Assembly (NCBI RefSeq): GCF_001653795.1
Contig: NZ_CP011514.1
Coordinates: 866,163 to 930,162, forward strand
Length of the DNA stretch: 64,000 bases
Origin: Mitsuaria sp. 7
GTDB lineage: Bacteria > Pseudomonadota > Gammaproteobacteria > Burkholderiales > Burkholderiaceae_C
Direction of reading: 5' to 3'
Positions 63,275 to 64,000 of this stretch are shown in pieces. The notes under the pieces are model-generated. The model had not been told where the DNA came from and made no database searches. It saw only the letters and a program-made list of their open reading frames with translations. The position numbers were made by a program, and so were the translations under genes. Numbering within the stretch: the stretch's first letter is position 1; each line of letters starts with the position of its first letter.

Positions 63275-64000
63275 TCACCAGCGGCAGCCCTTGTCCCGCG
63301 CCGCATCGCGCACCAGCGGCACCACCGCCAGCAGGCCCTTGTCCGCATAGGCCTTGCGGCACTCCTGCTGGCCGGCCTCGCGCATCTTCTCGGCCAGCGC
63401 GTCCTTGTCTTCAGGCGGCTTCGGCACGGCGGAGATCACGCCCGAGGGCGTCCCGCGCGGGCGCATCGGACCACGCGCGGCGTTCAGGTCGAGGTTCAGC
63501 TTGGGTGCGTTCGGTGGCGTGGAGGCGGGGGTCGCCACGTCGTGGCCGGTACGCGCGCCCGCATCGGGCGCGCCGACGCTGGGTTGTGTCGTGGTCGGGG
63601 TCGTCGAGCCGTCGAGCGATGTGCGGTTCGCCGGAGTCGGCGTCGGGGACGGTGTGGTCGACACGCGCGGTTGTTGCGTCGGAGCGGGGGTGGGCGCGGG
63701 TGAGGCTGTCGCAGGCGGCGTCGGTGCAGCGGTAGGCGCAGGCGTTGGCGCGGGTGGCGCGATCTGCGGCGCAGGGGTCGGTGGCGTCGGCGTTGGCGTT
63801 GGCGTCGGTGCAGGTTGAGGCGCGGCTGCAGGCGCCGGAGTCAGCGGCGGCAGTTCGGCCGGCGCCTTCAGCTCCGACGGCACGGGCGGTGTCGGCGTCC
63901 GCTCGATCGGCGTGCGGTCGATCCGTCGAACGGTCGTCGGCGTCTCGCTGAGGATAGGCGCGGGGCGCTCCGGCAGTTGCAGCGTCGGCGAAGGCGCCTG
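63275..64000 (-). CDS. C-terminal part of a proline/threonine-rich protein (cut by window edge)
   Basis: The frame is open to position 64000, so the start is outside the window. The visible part is a long low-complexity Pro/Thr/Ala linker (PTPTPTPTPPTPAP-type) followed by a short conserved end with GQQECRKAYADKGLLAVVPL and DAARDKGCRW, two Cys. Such linkers with a C-terminal Cys cap suggest a periplasm-spanning or TonB-like protein, but I do not recognise it. Confidence 0.6.
   Translation of the reverse strand, partial: QAPSPTLQLPERPAPILSETPTTVRRIDRTPIERTPTPPVPSELKAPAELPPLTPAPAAAPQPAPTPTPTPTPPTPAPQIAPPAPTPAPTAAPTPPATASPAPTPAPTQQPRVSTTPSPTPTPANRTSLDGSTTPTTTQPSVGAPDAGARTGHDVATPASTPPNAPKLNLDLNAARGPMRPRGTPSGVISAVPKPPEDKDALAEKMREAGQQECRKAYADKGLLAVVPLVRDAARDKGCRW

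Overview
The window is high-GC DNA with long codon-biased genes and tight operons. Its content (gts glucose-type ABC transport, ssu sulfonate operon, LysR, TetR and AraC regulators, TonB-dependent receptor, ybhP-clsB-ybhN) suggests a betaproteobacterium of the order Burkholderiales, possibly near Roseateles/Mitsuaria. That placement is inference from gene content and base composition. I see no CRISPR array, rRNA, insertion sequence, integrase or phage gene.

Layout. 1-8.3 kb: a cut-off membrane protein, MgtC family protein, SbmA/YddA-type ABC exporter, a coiled-coil protein, PbpG endopeptidase, an overlapping pair of unknown genes and a UvrD-like helicase. 8.3-17.7 kb: a palindromic repeat, a TspO-like protein, then (all minus strand) a TctDE-like two-component pair, a LamB-type porin and gtsABCD, forming a sugar uptake path from outer membrane to cytoplasm. 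17.9-26.1 kb: a plus-strand run of a DszC/SfnB-like monooxygenase, a MetNIQ-type ABC system, an NtaA/DszA-type monooxygenase and an SsuACB-type ABC system, largely joined by ATGA overlaps. 26-29.4 kb: LysE exporter with divergent Lrp regulator, and an oxidoreductase with divergent TetR. 29.5-34.2 kb: a complete ssuEADCB operon. 34.3-46.9 kb: a mixed accessory stretch (MgtC/DUF4010 protein, esterase, dehydrogenases, metallo-beta-lactamase-fold proteins and their LysR, AraC and TetR regulators). 47-49.6 kb: a di-heme oxidoreductase lipoprotein. 49.8-51.3 kb: a MocR-type regulator. 51.5-54.8 kb: ybhN-clsB-ybhP preceded by a 32-residue membrane microprotein. 55.2-59.2 kb: a TonB-dependent receptor and a FucP-type sugar permease. 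59.3-62.8 kb: a GtsA paralogue overlapping a response regulator and sensor kinase. 63-64 kb: tRNA-Ala(CGC) and a cut-off proline-rich protein.

Two themes stand out. The first is sugar acquisition: an ABC-porin operon and a TonB receptor/permease pair, each beside a two-component system, with the second system carrying its own periplasmic binding protein and no permease. The second is organosulfur scavenging: two monooxygenase types and three ABC importers, with SsuE the only flavin reductase seen. Small in-frame tandem repeats recur at protein ends and loops, and a 68-bp palindromic element occurs twice about 51 kb apart.
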